A stretch of 64,000 nt of DNA from Sphingorhabdus sp. Alg239-R122 (GCF_900537065.1 NZ_UNRC01000006.1:56429-120428), one strand, 5' to 3'; shown: positions 23,452 through 33,907, counted from the first letter of the stretch. The notes: a model not told the origin generated them from the sequence alone. Made by a program: numbers and translations.

Positions 23452-25122
23452 TTAGGTCACGTTTTCTTCGGCCCTGAGCGCCTTGCGGTCGAGCTTGCCG
23501 ATCATCGTTTTGGGCAGCTCTTCGCGCACCACCACACCGGTAACGCGCTCATGTTTGCCCAGCTTGGCATTGAGCCAGTCTTTCAGCGCGCTGCCATCAA
23601 TATCCGCGCCGTCCTCCAGCGTGACGAAAGCCTTGGGCATTTCGCCGCGATATTCGTCAGGTACACCGATGACGAGCACTTCCTTGACCTGTTCATGGTG
23701 ATCGGCGACTTCTTCGATCTGGCTCGGGAACACCTTGAACCCGCCGACAGAGATCATATCCTTGATGCGGTCGACAATTTTCACATAGCCTTCTTCGTCA
23801 ATTACCGCGACATCGCCGGTGCGCAGGAATTTGCCCAGGAATACATCCTCATCGGCATCGGGCCGGTTCCAATAGCCTTTCATGACCTGCGGTCCGGAAA
23901 ATATAAGCTCGCCCGGTTCGCCTTTTGCCACCTGTTTTGAAGGGTCTTCCTTGTCTACAAAACGCACTTCGGTGCCAGGTAGCGGATGGCCAATTGTGCC
24001 GGTCTTGCTCAGCCCTTCATAAGGATTGACCGAAACAACGCCGCTGCTTTCCGTAAGCCCATAGCCTTCGACCAACCGTGCATCGGTGCGTTCCTCAAAC
24101 TTGGTTTTGAGTTCGCCCGAAAGCGGAGCGCCGCCCGATATGCAGACCCGCAGCGAACTGAAATCGGTTTTGTCAATTTCAGGGCAGTCGAGCAGCGCCT
24201 GATACATGGTCGGCACGCCGGGCAGGGCAGTGACCTTGGTCCGGTTTATGGCTTTGAGTGCCTGTACAGCGTCAAAGCGCGGCAGCATGACAATTTCACC
24301 GCCATTCATCACCGTGCGGTTAAGCACACAGGTATTGGCGAAGACATGGAAAAAGGGAAGCACGCCCAATATCCGGTCTTCATCCGTCTCATGATGCGGA
24401 TCAATGGCATTGACCTGCCGGGCATTGGCGGTGAGGTTTTGATGGGTGAGGATCGCACCCTTGGGCGTACCGGTTGTTCCGCCGGTATATTGCAGGACGG
24501 CAGGGTCATTGACGGGGTCAATATCCACTGCATCGTAATCGCCGTCATTATCAATCAGCTCTGCAAATAATGACACGCGGCTATCAGTTGGAATAGCGGC
24601 TTCTTCACCGCGTTTGAACAGGCGGTAGAGGATGGATTTTCCCATCGGCAGAGCCTCGGCCACGGTGCCGACAATCACGCGTTCAAGCGAGCTGTTTTCG
24701 AGCACTTCCAGCGCGCGAGGCAATAGCGCCTTGGCCGACAGGGTAATCAATATTGTGGTGCCGCTGTCCTCAACCTGATGCGCCAGTTCGTCAGGCGTAT
24801 AGAGCGGAGAGAAATTGACGATTGTCGCACCCGCAGCCATCGCGCCATAATAGGCGGCGACATATTGCGGGACATTGGGGAGGAACAGCCCGACCCGTGT
24901 GCCGCGTTCAATCCCCATATCTTGCAAACCTTTGGCAACCTGCTCCGCAGTCGCCGCAACTGATGTATAGCTATATTTGCGGCCCATAAAATCGAGCAGC
25001 GGCATGCCGTTCAAACGGCGGGCGCTGTCAAAAAACATATCCGGCAGTGACATGGGGTCGAATGACTGATCCCATGTGCATGGATGGTTGTAATGGGTAT
25101 TCCAGATCGGGGAATCGGTCAT
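23452..25122 (-). CDS. fadD: Long-chain fatty acid--CoA ligase
   Basis: 556 residues, full length for the family. AMP-binding P-loop Y-T-G-G-T-T-G-T-P-K-G-A (about 211-222), G-Y-G-L-T-E-S (about 352-358), the R-T-G-D motif, and the C-terminal catalytic lysine region P-K-T-M-I-G-K-L-D-R-K. It activates fatty acids to acyl-CoA with ATP, for beta-oxidation or lipid building. Whether it activates fatty acids for sphingolipid acylation is not indicated by position, as the sphingolipid genes are 10 kb away. Confidence 0.92.
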   Translation of the reverse strand: MTDSPIWNTHYNHPCTWDQSFDPMSLPDMFFDSARRLNGMPLLDFMGRKYSYTSVAATAEQVAKGLQDMGIERGTRVGLFLPNVPQYVAAYYGAMAAGATIVNFSPLYTPDELAHQVEDSGTTILITLSAKALLPRALEVLENSSLERVIVGTVAEALPMGKSILYRLFKRGEEAAIPTDSRVSLFAELIDNDGDYDAVDIDPVNDPAVLQYTGGTTGTPKGAILTHQNLTANARQVNAIDPHHETDEDRILGVLPFFHVFANTCVLNRTVMNGGEIVMLPRFDAVQALKAINRTKVTALPGVPTMYQALLDCPEIDKTDFSSLRVCISGGAPLSGELKTKFEERTDARLVEGYGLTESSGVVSVNPYEGLSKTGTIGHPLPGTEVRFVDKEDPSKQVAKGEPGELIFSGPQVMKGYWNRPDADEDVFLGKFLRTGDVAVIDEEGYVKIVDRIKDMISVGGFKVFPSQIEEVADHHEQVKEVLVIGVPDEYRGEMPKAFVTLEDGADIDGSALKDWLNAKLGKHERVTGVVVREELPKTMIGKLDRKALRAEENVT

Positions 25123-25192
25123 GTGGGGTGCTGCGCCTGTACAAATTTCAATTTACAAAGGTGTAAATTGGTTTCCTGTGCGGAGCAAGGGC

Positions 25193-26335
25193 TTAGGCGG
25201 TCTTGCTGAACCAGCCGACACCATCTTTTACATCCAGCTGTGCGCGGCCGGTATGTTCCAGGTGCCTGAGGTGCGCCATCGCTTCGCCGGTTGCCAGGCC
25301 ATATACGCTGTCATCAATTTTGCGCGCAAACAGCAGCGCGAACGTATCCACTGCGCGCATAGGTTTGTCTGCCAGCGCTTTTTCCAGTGCATCCAGCCTG
25401 TCATGATGCCCCGCCGCGAGCGCATCCAACCGGTTATGCGCGCCGGTAAAAGGATAGCCATGGGCAGGCAGCACCAGCACGTCTTTTGAAAGCACACGGC
25501 GGAATTTAGCGATGCTGCGGAGCCATTCGCCCAGCGGATCAGCTGTTGGTTCACTCGTCATCACCGATACGTTTGAGGTGATGCGCGGCAATATCTGGTC
25601 GCCTGCGATAATCACACCATTGTCTTCATCCACCAGGCAGGCATGTTCGGGTGTATGCCCGCCGCCAGTCAGGATCCGCCAATTGCGCTTGCCAACCTGG
25701 ATGACTGCGCCTTCATCAAGCCGCACATGGCTGATCGGGATCGGTGCGACGGCCTTGGCAAAATTACCCCAGCCGCGTTTACGCAGGTTCTCGATCCGCT
25801 CCTCATCCCATCCGGCAAAACGCATCTGGTCCAGCGCCTCGCGTGGTGGTTCGTCGCGCACATCCGTGGTCAGCATGCGTGCCATCAGCCATTCGGTGCG
25901 GTTCATCCAGAGCCGCACGCCATGTTTCTCGCACAGCCATCCGGCGCCGCCGACATGGTCAGGGTGGAAATGCGTGACAATAACACGGGTGATTCGGCGG
26001 CCATCCAGATCACCCGAAAACAGTTTTTCCCATGCCTTCAGGCTTTCGCCCATATTAAGTCCGGTATCGACGATCGCGACACCTTCGCCCTGTTCATCCT
26101 CATCATCCAGCAGCCAGATATTGATATGATTGAGCAACCCGGGAACGGGCAGGCGTGTCCAGCCAATGCCTGCTGCGAGCGGGAAGAGTTCGCCATATTC
26201 AGGTGCGTGGTCACCAATGGGATAAGTCAGGCCCTTGAACTCTTTTGCATCCAGCCCGTGCTGATCCAGATATTCCAGATCAGTCAGCGATGCGTCGTGC
26301 GCGGGCGGTGTTTGGGCGTTTGTGTCTGATGTCAT
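25193..26335 (-). CDS. Metallo-beta-lactamase-fold hydrolase
   Basis: 380 residues from ATG 26335; an earlier in-frame ATG would run back into trcR and across its terminator. The metal-binding motif H-F-H-P-D-H-V-G-G, a later G-H-T-P-E-H and D-Q-I-L-P, and the C-terminal helical domain match the glyoxalase-II-like MBL group. It probably hydrolyses a thioester or lactone; the substrate is unknown. It forms its own unit between the trcR terminator and fadD. Confidence 0.88.
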   Translation of the reverse strand: MTSDTNAQTPPAHDASLTDLEYLDQHGLDAKEFKGLTYPIGDHAPEYGELFPLAAGIGWTRLPVPGLLNHINIWLLDDEDEQGEGVAIVDTGLNMGESLKAWEKLFSGDLDGRRITRVIVTHFHPDHVGGAGWLCEKHGVRLWMNRTEWLMARMLTTDVRDEPPREALDQMRFAGWDEERIENLRKRGWGNFAKAVAPIPISHVRLDEGAVIQVGKRNWRILTGGGHTPEHACLVDEDNGVIIAGDQILPRITSNVSVMTSEPTADPLGEWLRSIAKFRRVLSKDVLVLPAHGYPFTGAHNRLDALAAGHHDRLDALEKALADKPMRAVDTFALLFARKIDDSVYGLATGEAMAHLRHLEHTGRAQLDVKDGVGWFSKTA

Positions 26336-26389
26336 AATGCCAGCGTAGAATATTGCTGCATCAAGGTGAAGTGATTTAATCGTTCGATT

Positions 26390-26426
26390 AAAAAAGGCGC
26401 CGCACCCGTGGTTACAGGGCGGCGCC
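26390..26426 (-). terminator. Terminator of trcR
   Basis: GGCGCC arms (26396-26401 with 26421-26426) extended by a CCC/GGG pairing, followed on the minus strand by six T. Ends the leftward trcR message before the MBL gene. Confidence 0.8.
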
Positions 26427-26447
26427 ACGTAACAAGTGTGCGGAAAC

Positions 26448-27209
26448 CTATTCGCTTTCGTCAGTCGCGGTAACTTCCACTGGCGCATCATCGCCATCAG
26501 CGTCACTGAACAGATTGGCTTCCTGGGCCGCCTTGGCTTCTTCGGCAGCTTCCTTTTCCGCTTGCAATGCCGCCAGTTCGGCCTCCTGTGCAGCTTTTTC
26601 GCGTTCCGCGCGCAGTTCTTCGATCAGTGCTTCGCGGTCGCCGCCCAGCTTGGTGTCTTCGGGCACTTCATCCTCAATACCAGCTTTCTTCGCGGCTTTT
26701 GCCACGATAGCGTCAAGCTCGCGTTGTGAGCAAAGGCCAAGTGTTACCGGATCCTTGGGCTGGATGTTGGTGATGTTCCAGTGGCTGCGCTCTCGGATTG
26801 CGTTGATCGTATTGCGCGTAGTGCCAATCAGTTTGCCGATCTGGCCATCGGAAATTTCCGGGTGGTTGCGCAGCAGCCATGCAATGCCGTCAGGTTTGTC
26901 CTGACGCTTGGAAACGGGCGTGTAGCGCGGACCTTTGGTGCGGCGCACCTGTTCCGGGCCTTTCGACATGATCAGCGAATATTCCGCATCTTTCTGGCCT
27001 TTTTCGATTTCTTCCATGGTCAGTTCGCCTGCACGCACGGGGTCGCGGCCGGTATATTTGGTGCTGGCCAGATCATCGGCCATGGCCTGCACTTCCAATA
27101 TGTGCAACCCGCAGAATTCGGCAATCTGTTCAAATGTCAGGCCGGTATTGTCCACAAGCCAGGAAGCCGTCGCGTGCGGCATGAGGGGGGTACGACCATC
27201 TTGGGCCAT
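26448..27209 (-). CDS. trcR: Cell-cycle transcriptional regulator TrcR (DUF1013)
   Basis: 253 residues from ATG 27209, giving the family start M-A-Q-D-G-R-T-P-L-M-P-H-A-T-A-S-W-L-V-D. DUF1013 proteins are conserved in Alphaproteobacteria and contain an HTH-like region (G-L-T-F-E-Q-I-A-E-F-C-G-L-H) and a second (I-S-D-G-Q-I-G-K-L-I-G-T-T-R-N-T-I). The C-terminal third is a Glu/Ala/Lys-rich predicted coiled coil ending in an acidic tail. TrcR is described as an RNA-polymerase-associated factor in the cell cycle of this class. Confidence 0.93.
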   Translation of the reverse strand: MAQDGRTPLMPHATASWLVDNTGLTFEQIAEFCGLHILEVQAMADDLASTKYTGRDPVRAGELTMEEIEKGQKDAEYSLIMSKGPEQVRRTKGPRYTPVSKRQDKPDGIAWLLRNHPEISDGQIGKLIGTTRNTINAIRERSHWNITNIQPKDPVTLGLCSQRELDAIVAKAAKKAGIEDEVPEDTKLGGDREALIEELRAEREKAAQEAELAALQAEKEAAEEAKAAQEANLFSDADGDDAPVEVTATDESE

Positions 27210-27335
27210 GCACAAATCTCCATAAAATAAGGGCCACCCCTCGCGGGATGGCCTGATGATTGCCTTCCATGTAGGCGAAACCGCAGGAGCCTGCAAGTGG
27301 GCAAATGGATTGCCACTGGACAGCAGGGATGGCAG

Positions 27336-28337
27336 CTAAACTTCGAGCACGATTTTTCCGAAATGACCGCCGCTTTCCATATGTGCGTGCGCGGCGGAAG
27401 CACCTGTAAGGGGAAAGCTCTTGTCCATCACAGGGCGCAATGTGCCTTTTTCGACGAAATCCCACACATTGCGGTGGATTTCGTCGGCGAGCAGCCCCTT
27501 GAATACATTGCTGCGCGGACGCAGGGTTGATCCGGTGAGGGTGAGGCGGCGGCTCATCACTTGCGCCATGTTTATCTGTGTCATCAACCCGCCTTGCACG
27601 GCAATGGTGACATGGCGGCCATCCTCGGCCAGGCAGTTCAGGTTGCGCGGTACATAATCGCCCGCAACCATGTCGAGCACGGCCTGCACGCCCTTGCCAT
27701 CAGTGATTTTTTGTACGGCCTCGACAAAATCCTGATCCTTGTAGTTAATCGCATGCGCTGCGCCCAGGCCAAGTACCTGCGCACATTTTTCATCCGACCC
27801 GCAGGTGACAATGACCGTCAGGCCGAACAGCTCGCCCAGCATGATCGCCATGGTGCCGATGCCGCTGGTGCCGCCATGGACCAGCACGGTTTCCCCGTCA
27901 CAGGTATAGGCACGTTCGAACAGGTTATGCCACACGGTGAGCAGTGTTTCGGGGAGGGCCGCAGCTTCGCTAAGTGGCAGGTCTTCAGGAACTGGCAGGC
28001 AGTGGCTGGCTTGGGCAATGCAATATTCGGCATATCCGCCGCCATTTACGAGCGCGCAGATATTTTTGCCCATCATATGCATATCTGCGTCCGACCCTGC
28101 AGCCATGACTTTACCGGCGATTTCAAGCCCGGGTAGCGGGGATGCGCCCGCAGGTGCAGGATATAGCCCCATGCGCTGCACAATATCAGGGCGGTTGACG
28201 CCGGCTGCTGCAACTTTGATCAGCAATTCGCCCGCTTCTGGCCGCGGCACAGGGTGTTCACCTGCCACCAGCACTTCGGGCCCGCCTGGCTGGCTGATGG
28301 CAATGGCCGTCATTGTCTCTGGAATTTCCTGTGTCAT
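27336..28337 (-). CDS. NAD(P)H:quinone oxidoreductase, zeta-crystallin type
   Basis: 333 residues from ATG 28337, preceded by GGGAGGA. An MDR-superfamily enzyme: M-T-A-I-A-I-S-Q-P-G-G-P-E-V-L N-terminus, G-V-N-R-P-D-I-V-Q-R-M-G-L-Y-P-A-P, then the nucleotide site V-L-V-H-G-G-T-S-G-I-G-T-M-A. It matches the PIG3/zeta-crystallin quinone reductase group, which uses NADPH and lacks catalytic zinc. Divergent from the DUF1192 gene, a pairing I recall as common in this class. Confidence 0.9.
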   Translation of the reverse strand: MTQEIPETMTAIAISQPGGPEVLVAGEHPVPRPEAGELLIKVAAAGVNRPDIVQRMGLYPAPAGASPLPGLEIAGKVMAAGSDADMHMMGKNICALVNGGGYAEYCIAQASHCLPVPEDLPLSEAAALPETLLTVWHNLFERAYTCDGETVLVHGGTSGIGTMAIMLGELFGLTVIVTCGSDEKCAQVLGLGAAHAINYKDQDFVEAVQKITDGKGVQAVLDMVAGDYVPRNLNCLAEDGRHVTIAVQGGLMTQINMAQVMSRRLTLTGSTLRPRSNVFKGLLADEIHRNVWDFVEKGTLRPVMDKSFPLTGASAAHAHMESGGHFGKIVLEV

Positions 28338-28470
28338 ATATCCTCCCGAACCAAGCTTTTCCGCCCTTTTTAGATAGTTTCCACATAAATCGGAGCCCCT
28401 TATTGACAGCGCGGGGCCTGTGGTCAACATTATCCGTACAGGTCGAAGCCTGAAGGAAAGGAGCAGGGAT

Positions 28471-28671
28471 ATGGATTTGGACGATGATTTACCGCGCAAA
28501 TCCATGGATGCGGCGCATATGCTGGGGGCAGAGGATCTGGATCCGCTGTCACAGGAGGAGCTGGATGTACGTGTTGCGCTGCTGAAGGCGGAAATTGTGC
28601 GCGTGGAGGCACGCAAACAGGCGGCGGGTGCACACCGTGCCAATGCCGATGCGCTGTTTCGCAAGTCCTAA
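28471..28671 (+). CDS. DUF1192 family protein
   Basis: 66 residues. The start ATG 28471 has AGCAGGGAT upstream. D-D-D-L-P-R-K, then L-D-P-L-S-Q-E-E-L-D-V-R-V-A-L-L-K-A-E-I-V-R-V-E is the DUF1192 core, a single amphipathic helix. Function is unknown. Divergent from the quinone reductase gene and upstream of clpA. Confidence 0.88.
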   Translation: MDLDDDLPRKSMDAAHMLGAEDLDPLSQEELDVRVALLKAEIVRVEARKQAAGAHRANADALFRKS

Positions 28672-28850
28672 GCGCTACAGGAAGCGGAGGCAGCGCATAT
28701 TCACATTGCTGCACAGCTTCCTATATGAATGAGACTGTAAATGCGTGAGAGGAACGGAACGCATGATGGAAGCAGTTGATGAGACCCGGCTCTTTCCGGG
28801 ACGTACATAAGAAGGGCAGCGTCCAAAGTGGCGTTGCGGAGATGTAAAAT

Positions 28851-31175
28851 ATGCCGTCATTTGCGGAATCACTGGAAAAAACGCTGCATCAGGCGCTGAC
28901 CAATGCAGCCGATCGTTCCCATGAATATGCCACGCTGGAGCATTTGCTGCTTGCTCTCATCACCGATGATGATGCGGCGCAGGTGATGAAGGCGTGTGGC
29001 GCAGACCTTGGCGAGCTTGCGGGCACTGTCACCCATTATCTCGACAATGAACTGGATTCGCTCAAAGTCGAAGAGCAGACCGACCCTGCGCCCACATCTG
29101 GTTTCCAGCGCGTGGTGCAGCGTGCGATCCTGCATGTCCAATCATCGGGCAAGGATGTCGTGACCGGTGCCAATGTGCTTGTGGCGCTGTTTTCAGAGCG
29201 GGAAAGCTACGCTGTCTATTTTCTGCAACAACAGGACATGAGCCGGCTCGATGCTGTCAGCTATATCAGCCATGGTATCGGCAAAGGCGGCAATCCTTCA
29301 GAAACCAAGCCTCCAGAAGGCGCGGAAGAAACGCAGGATGAAAAAGGCGAAGGCAAACAGAAGAAAGAAAGCGCGCTTGACCAGTATACCGTCAACCTGA
29401 ACGAGAAAGCCAAGGCGGGCAAAATCGACCCGCTGATCGGGCGTGGCCCTGAAGTTGACCGCACCGTCCAGATCCTGTGCCGCCGTTCGAAAAACAACCC
29501 GCTTTATGTGGGTGAGCCAGGGGTTGGTAAAACCGCGATTGCCGAAGGATTGGCGCGTAAGATCATCGAAGGCGACGTGCCGGATGTACTGGATAAAGCG
29601 GTGATTTACTCACTCGACATGGGCGCGCTGCTTGCCGGGACACGTTATCGCGGCGATTTTGAAGAGCGACTGAAAGCGGTGGTGGCTGAGCTTGAGAAAA
29701 TGCCGCATGCTATTTTGTTTATCGATGAGATTCACACGGTGATTGGCGCAGGTGCAACCAGCGGCGGAGCAATGGATGCCTCCAACCTGCTGAAGCCTGC
29801 GCTTTCCGGCGGCTCGATTCGCTGTATCGGTTCAACCACGTACAAGGAATTTCGTAACCATTTTGAAAAGGACCGCGCTTTGCTGCGCCGGTTCCAAAAA
29901 ATCGACGTGAACGAGCCCACGATTGACGATGCAATCAAGATTTTGCGTGGGCTGCGATCGGCTTTTGAAGACCATCACAAAGTCAAATACACGCCCGATG
30001 CGATCAAGACAGCGGTCGAGCTGTCGGCGCGTTACATCAATGACCGCAAATTGCCCGACAAGGCGATTGACGTGATTGATGAGGTGGGCGCGATGCAGAT
30101 GCTGGTGCCTAAATCGCGCCGCCGCAAAACGATCACTGCCAAAGAAATCGAAGCAGTCATCGCCACCATGGCGCGTATTCCGCCCAAATCGGTCTCGAAG
30201 GACGACCGCGCGGTATTGCAGCATCTGAAACGTGACCTGAAACAGGTGGTGTTCGGACAGGATCAGGCGATTGATGTGCTTTCCAGCGCGATCAAACTCA
30301 GCCGTGCAGGTCTACGCGATCCCGATAAACCGATTGGCAATTACCTGTTCAGCGGTCCGACCGGCGTCGGCAAGACCGAAGTTGCACGCCAGCTTGCCAG
30401 CATCATGGGCATACCGCTGCAGCGGTTTGACATGTCGGAATATATGGAGCGGCACAGCGTATCACGCCTCATAGGCGCGCCTCCGGGGTATGTCGGCTAT
30501 GATCAGGGCGGCCTTTTGACTGACGCTATTGATCAGCAGCCGCACTGCGTGCTGCTGCTCGACGAGATTGAGAAAGCGCACCCCGACCTGTTCAACATAT
30601 TGTTGCAGGTAATGGACAATGGCAAACTTACCGACCATCACGGCAAGACGGTCGACTTCCGCAATGTTGTGCTCATTATGACCACCAATGCCGGGGCCAG
30701 CGAAATGGCGAAAGAAGGCATGGGCTTCGGTGATGCAACCAAAGAAGATGCGGGTGATGAAGCCGTGAAGAAAATGTTCACGCCGGAATTCCGCAACCGT
30801 CTGGATGCCGTGGTTCCATTCACGTATCTTACGCCCGGAGTCGTGGCGCGGGTGGTTGACAAATTTATTCTGCAACTGGAATTGCAGCTTGCGGATCAGA
30901 ACGTGCATATCCGGCTTGACCAGGATGCGCGCGACTGGCTTGCTGTCCGCGGCTATGACCGATTGTTTGGTGCCCGCCCGATGGGACGCTTGATACAGGA
31001 GAAGATCAAACAACCGCTTGCCGAAGAGCTGTTATTTGGCAAGCTCAAGGATGGCGGCGAGGTTAATGTGCATATGAAAGACGGGGCCATGGCGTTCGAA
31101 GTCATGCCTGCTCCGCCTAAAACACCGCGCAAAAAGAAAGCCAAGAAAAAGTCCGCATCCGGCAAAGCCAAATAA
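28851..31175 (+). CDS. clpA: ATP-dependent Clp protease ATP-binding subunit ClpA
   Basis: 774 residues. The N-domain (1-145) is followed by two AAA+ modules: Walker A G-E-P-G-V-G-K-T (about 224) with I-L-F-I-D-E, and G-P-T-G-V-G-K-T-E (about 503) with [10 protein letters not shown]. The ClpP-docking loop position reads M-G-F. It unfolds N-degron substrates for ClpP. The C-terminus is a Lys-rich tail. The adaptor gene clpS, often directly upstream, is absent here; the preceding 180 nt contain no such gene. Confidence 0.95.
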   Translation: MPSFAESLEKTLHQALTNAADRSHEYATLEHLLLALITDDDAAQVMKACGADLGELAGTVTHYLDNELDSLKVEEQTDPAPTSGFQRVVQRAILHVQSSGKDVVTGANVLVALFSERESYAVYFLQQQDMSRLDAVSYISHGIGKGGNPSETKPPEGAEETQDEKGEGKQKKESALDQYTVNLNEKAKAGKIDPLIGRGPEVDRTVQILCRRSKNNPLYVGEPGVGKTAIAEGLARKIIEGDVPDVLDKAVIYSLDMGALLAGTRYRGDFEERLKAVVAELEKMPHAILFIDEIHTVIGAGATSGGAMDASNLLKPALSGGSIRCIGSTTYKEFRNHFEKDRALLRRFQKIDVNEPTIDDAIKILRGLRSAFEDHHKVKYTPDAIKTAVELSARYINDRKLPDKAIDVIDEVGAMQMLVPKSRRRKTITAKEIEAVIATMARIPPKSVSKDDRAVLQHLKRDLKQVVFGQDQAIDVLSSAIKLSRAGLRDPDKPIGNYLFSGPTGVGKTEVARQLASIMGIPLQRFDMSEYMERHSVSRLIGAPPGYVGYDQGGLLTDAIDQQPHCVLLLDEIEKAHPDLFNILLQVMDNGKLTDHHGKTVDFRNVVLIMTTNAGASEMAKEGMGFGDATKEDAGDEAVKKMFTPEFRNRLDAVVPFTYLTPGVVARVVDKFILQLELQLADQNVHIRLDQDARDWLAVRGYDRLFGARPMGRLIQEKIKQPLAEELLFGKLKDGGEVNVHMKDGAMAFEVMPAPPKTPRKKKAKKKSASGKAK

Positions 31176-31182
31176 AGCAGGC

Positions 31183-31803
31183 ATGGCATATATAAAGACA
31201 ATTGACCGGGAGGCCGCACAAGGAGATCTGGACGCATTATATGCCAAGATTGCCGGGCCGGATGGGCGCGTTGACAATATATTAATGGCACATAGTCTGC
31301 GGCCACATACGCTGGAAGGCCATATGGCGCTGTATAAGGTGGTGTTGCACCACCGCGGTAACGCACTGCCCAAATGGATGCTTGAGAGCATCGGAGTGTT
31401 GGTGAGTGCGATTAACAACTGCCAATATTGCGTGGATCATCATCTGGCCGGCCTTAAACGGCTGGTACGTGATGAGGAGCGCTATACGAAGCTGGAGGCG
31501 GCGTTGCTGGCAGTGGCGGACGATCCGCAGAAATTGACAGATGCTTTTACACAAAAAGAACATGCGGCCTTGTCCTACGCAGCAAAGCTGACAGGTGCGC
31601 CTGCCGCGATTACTGAAAATGACATTGCGATCTTACGTGCTCATGGTCTTGAGGATGGTGAAATACTGGAAGTCAACCAGGTGGCGGCCTACTTTGCCTA
31701 TGCCAACCGCACTGTGCTTGGGCTCGGCTGCTCCACGCAGGGAGAAGAGCTTGGCCTTTCGCCAGGGGATAACGAAGATCCCGACAATTGGTCGCATGGG
31801 TGA
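31183..31803 (+). CDS. Carboxymuconolactone-decarboxylase-family, peroxidase-related enzyme
   Basis: 206 residues, 7 nt after clpA. An all-helical AhpD-like fold with the redox motif N-N-C-Q-Y-C-V-D-H-H (about 79-88), where CxxC plus the following His is the AhpD active-site pattern. Predicted to act as an alkylhydroperoxidase-like thiol peroxidase. Likely co-transcribed with clpA. Confidence 0.85.
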   Translation: MAYIKTIDREAAQGDLDALYAKIAGPDGRVDNILMAHSLRPHTLEGHMALYKVVLHHRGNALPKWMLESIGVLVSAINNCQYCVDHHLAGLKRLVRDEERYTKLEAALLAVADDPQKLTDAFTQKEHAALSYAAKLTGAPAAITENDIAILRAHGLEDGEILEVNQVAAYFAYANRTVLGLGCSTQGEELGLSPGDNEDPDNWSHG

Positions 31804-31860
31804 CATTTATTTCCGAATTGATGGCTTGAGATACGGTTCAGTTCACCCTATTTTGGTTCT

Positions 31861-32196
31861 ATGAGTGAAATTGCCGATATCATCCTGACGCCAAACGCGG
31901 CAAAGCGTGTGGCCGCAATTGCCGCAAAACAAGGCAAGCCCGCGATGCTGCGCCTGTCCGTGGAAGGCGGGGGTTGTTCCGGTTTTCAATACCGTTTCGG
32001 CCTTGCCGAAAGCATTGAAGCAGATGATGTGATGGCCGAAGAATCTGGCGTGAAGCTGGTGGTGGATTCTGTCAGTCTGGATCTTGTGCGCGGTTCTGCG
32101 GTGGACTTTGTCGAATCACTGGGCGGTTCGGCTTTTCAGGTAACCAACCCCAATGCCGCATCTGGATGCGGTTGCGGATCGAGTTTTTCGGTTTAA
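31861..32196 (+). CDS. erpA: Iron-sulfur cluster insertion protein ErpA (HesB/IscA family)
   Basis: 111 residues. Three conserved cysteines are in place: G-G-G-C-S-G-F-Q-Y (about C39) and C-G-C-G near the end. A-type carriers pass Fe-S clusters to target apoenzymes. The start ATG 31861 is the first in frame. It may run with xth downstream (38-nt gap). Confidence 0.92.
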   Translation: MSEIADIILTPNAAKRVAAIAAKQGKPAMLRLSVEGGGCSGFQYRFGLAESIEADDVMAEESGVKLVVDSVSLDLVRGSAVDFVESLGGSAFQVTNPNAASGCGCGSSFSV

Positions 32197-32234
32197 TTCT
32201 TTCGCTGCCCAAATGAATGCGATAAGCAGTTTCC

Positions 32235-33023
32235 ATGCGTATCGCGACTTACAATATAAACGGCATAAAAGCCCGTCTTCCCCGTTTGCTCGAATGGTTG
32301 GAGGAAACCCAGCCTGATGTCGCCTGCCTTCAGGAAATCAAGACGATGGACGAAGGCTTTCCGGCCGCTGAGTTTGAAAAAATCGGCTATGGTGCGATCT
32401 GGCATGGGCAAAAATCGTTCAATGGTGTGGCGATTCTCGCCAAGGGTAGTACGCCTCAGGAAACGAAACGCGGGCTAGACGGTGAGCCGGAAGATGACCA
32501 TAGCCGCTATCTGGAAGCGGACGTTAATGGCGTGCGTATAGCAAGTATCTATCTGCCCAACGGTAATCCGCTGCCAGGCCCTAAATTCGATTATAAACTG
32601 CGCTGGATGAAACGGTTACGTGCGCGTGCGGCCGAATTATGGGCGCTTGAAATTCCTGCAGTACTGGCGGGTGACTATAATGTCATCCCGCGCGATAATG
32701 ATGTTTTCCTGCCTGCTGCCATGGCATCTGATGCGCTGATGCAGCCCGAAAGCCGCGATGCCTATCGCCGCATGCTGGGTGACGGATGGACTGATGCCAT
32801 TGGCAGTTGGCATCCAGATGGCGGGGTCTGGACCTATTGGGATTACCGAACCAAGGGGTGGGAGCGCGATGCTGGGTTCCGAATCGATCACCTGCTGCTC
32901 AACCCGCTTGCGGCAGATCGCCTGAACAATGTGGGCGTTGATAAAGAACATCGCGGGCGTGAAAAGGCGAGCGATCATACACCCGCCTGGATTGAGCTTG
33001 GCGTCACCGATATGCAGCCATGA
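32235..33023 (+). CDS. xth: Exodeoxyribonuclease III
   Basis: 262 residues. EEP-fold nuclease beginning M-R-I-A-T-Y-N-I-N-G-I-K-A-R with L-Q-E-I-K, G-D-Y-N-V-I-P and the final S-D-H-T-P-A-W-I catalytic His. It acts as an AP endonuclease and 3'-5' exonuclease in base excision repair. Overlaps the following hydrolase gene by 4 nt. Confidence 0.95.
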   Translation: MRIATYNINGIKARLPRLLEWLEETQPDVACLQEIKTMDEGFPAAEFEKIGYGAIWHGQKSFNGVAILAKGSTPQETKRGLDGEPEDDHSRYLEADVNGVRIASIYLPNGNPLPGPKFDYKLRWMKRLRARAAELWALEIPAVLAGDYNVIPRDNDVFLPAAMASDALMQPESRDAYRRMLGDGWTDAIGSWHPDGGVWTYWDYRTKGWERDAGFRIDHLLLNPLAADRLNNVGVDKEHRGREKASDHTPAWIELGVTDMQP

Positions 33024-33856
33024 TGGCGATTGCCATTCGGTTCCTGCTTTTTGCCGTGGGATTATACCTGATCGCACTGGCGTTGATTTATATATTCCAG
33101 CGCAGTTTCATGTACCTGCCCGATACGCAGCGCGTTTCGCCTGAACAGGTGGAGCTTGACGGTTTTTCTGTGGTGAACATCATGTCCGGTGAGAATAAGC
33201 TGGTTTCATGGTGGCATCCGCCTGTCGATCAAACACAGCCTGTCATTTTGCATTTTCACGGTAATGGCGGAGCGTTGGCCGGGCGGGCGGACATGTATCG
33301 CACACTTGCAGCATCTGGGGCAGGCCTGTTGGCGGTTGGCTATCCCGGTTATGGCGGCAATGCGGGAAAGGCCGGTGAACAGATGTTTTACCAGGCCGCC
33401 CGGGCCAATTATGGCTGGCTGCGTAAACAGGGCTTTCGTGGGAAAGATATTGTTATCGCGGGCCAGTCGGTTGGGACAGGCCCGGCCGCATATCTTGCCG
33501 CGAATACGAACGCCGCCGGACTGATACTTGAAGCGCCCTATACTTCCATGGCTGATATGGCTGCGCGGCAAATGCCGCTTTTCCCGTCCCGCCTGCTGGT
33601 GAAAGACCGGTATGAAAATCTGTCGCGCATCGGTAAAATTGATATGCCCCTCGCGTGGATTCATGGTGAGCGTGATGGCCTTATCCCGGTACAAATGGGG
33701 CAGATATTGTTCGATGCAGCGCGGCAACCCAAATGCGCCTATCGCATTGAAAAAGGAAAGCATAATGATTTGTGGACGTATGGAACAGGTGAGATTATTT
33801 TAGAGCAGGCTGCGTTAATGGTGCGCGAAAGACGGTGCGAAAACCGCGTGCGTTGA
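33020..33856 (+). CDS. Alpha/beta hydrolase, membrane-anchored (BEM46-like)
   Basis: 278 residues. An N-terminal membrane anchor (about 3-24) is followed by the hydrolase fold: oxyanion H-F-H-G-N-G-G, nucleophile elbow G-Q-S-V-G-T-G (Ser about 154), acid H-G-E-R-D-G-L-I-P, and His in K-G-K-H-N-D-L. Eukaryotic relatives are BEM46/ABHD13. The substrate is unknown. Translationally coupled to xth. Confidence 0.88.
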   Translation: MMAIAIRFLLFAVGLYLIALALIYIFQRSFMYLPDTQRVSPEQVELDGFSVVNIMSGENKLVSWWHPPVDQTQPVILHFHGNGGALAGRADMYRTLAASGAGLLAVGYPGYGGNAGKAGEQMFYQAARANYGWLRKQGFRGKDIVIAGQSVGTGPAAYLAANTNAAGLILEAPYTSMADMAARQMPLFPSRLLVKDRYENLSRIGKIDMPLAWIHGERDGLIPVQMGQILFDAARQPKCAYRIEKGKHNDLWTYGTGEIILEQAALMVRERRCENRVR

Positions 33857-33907
33857 CAGGATATTCGCATAGCGGTTATGCTTTTACATATACCGGCATA
33901 TACCGGC

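Noticed and set aside
33886-33905. Tandem 10-bp repeat CATATACCGG x2
   Set aside because: Only two copies in a 51-nt gap; no evidence of function.
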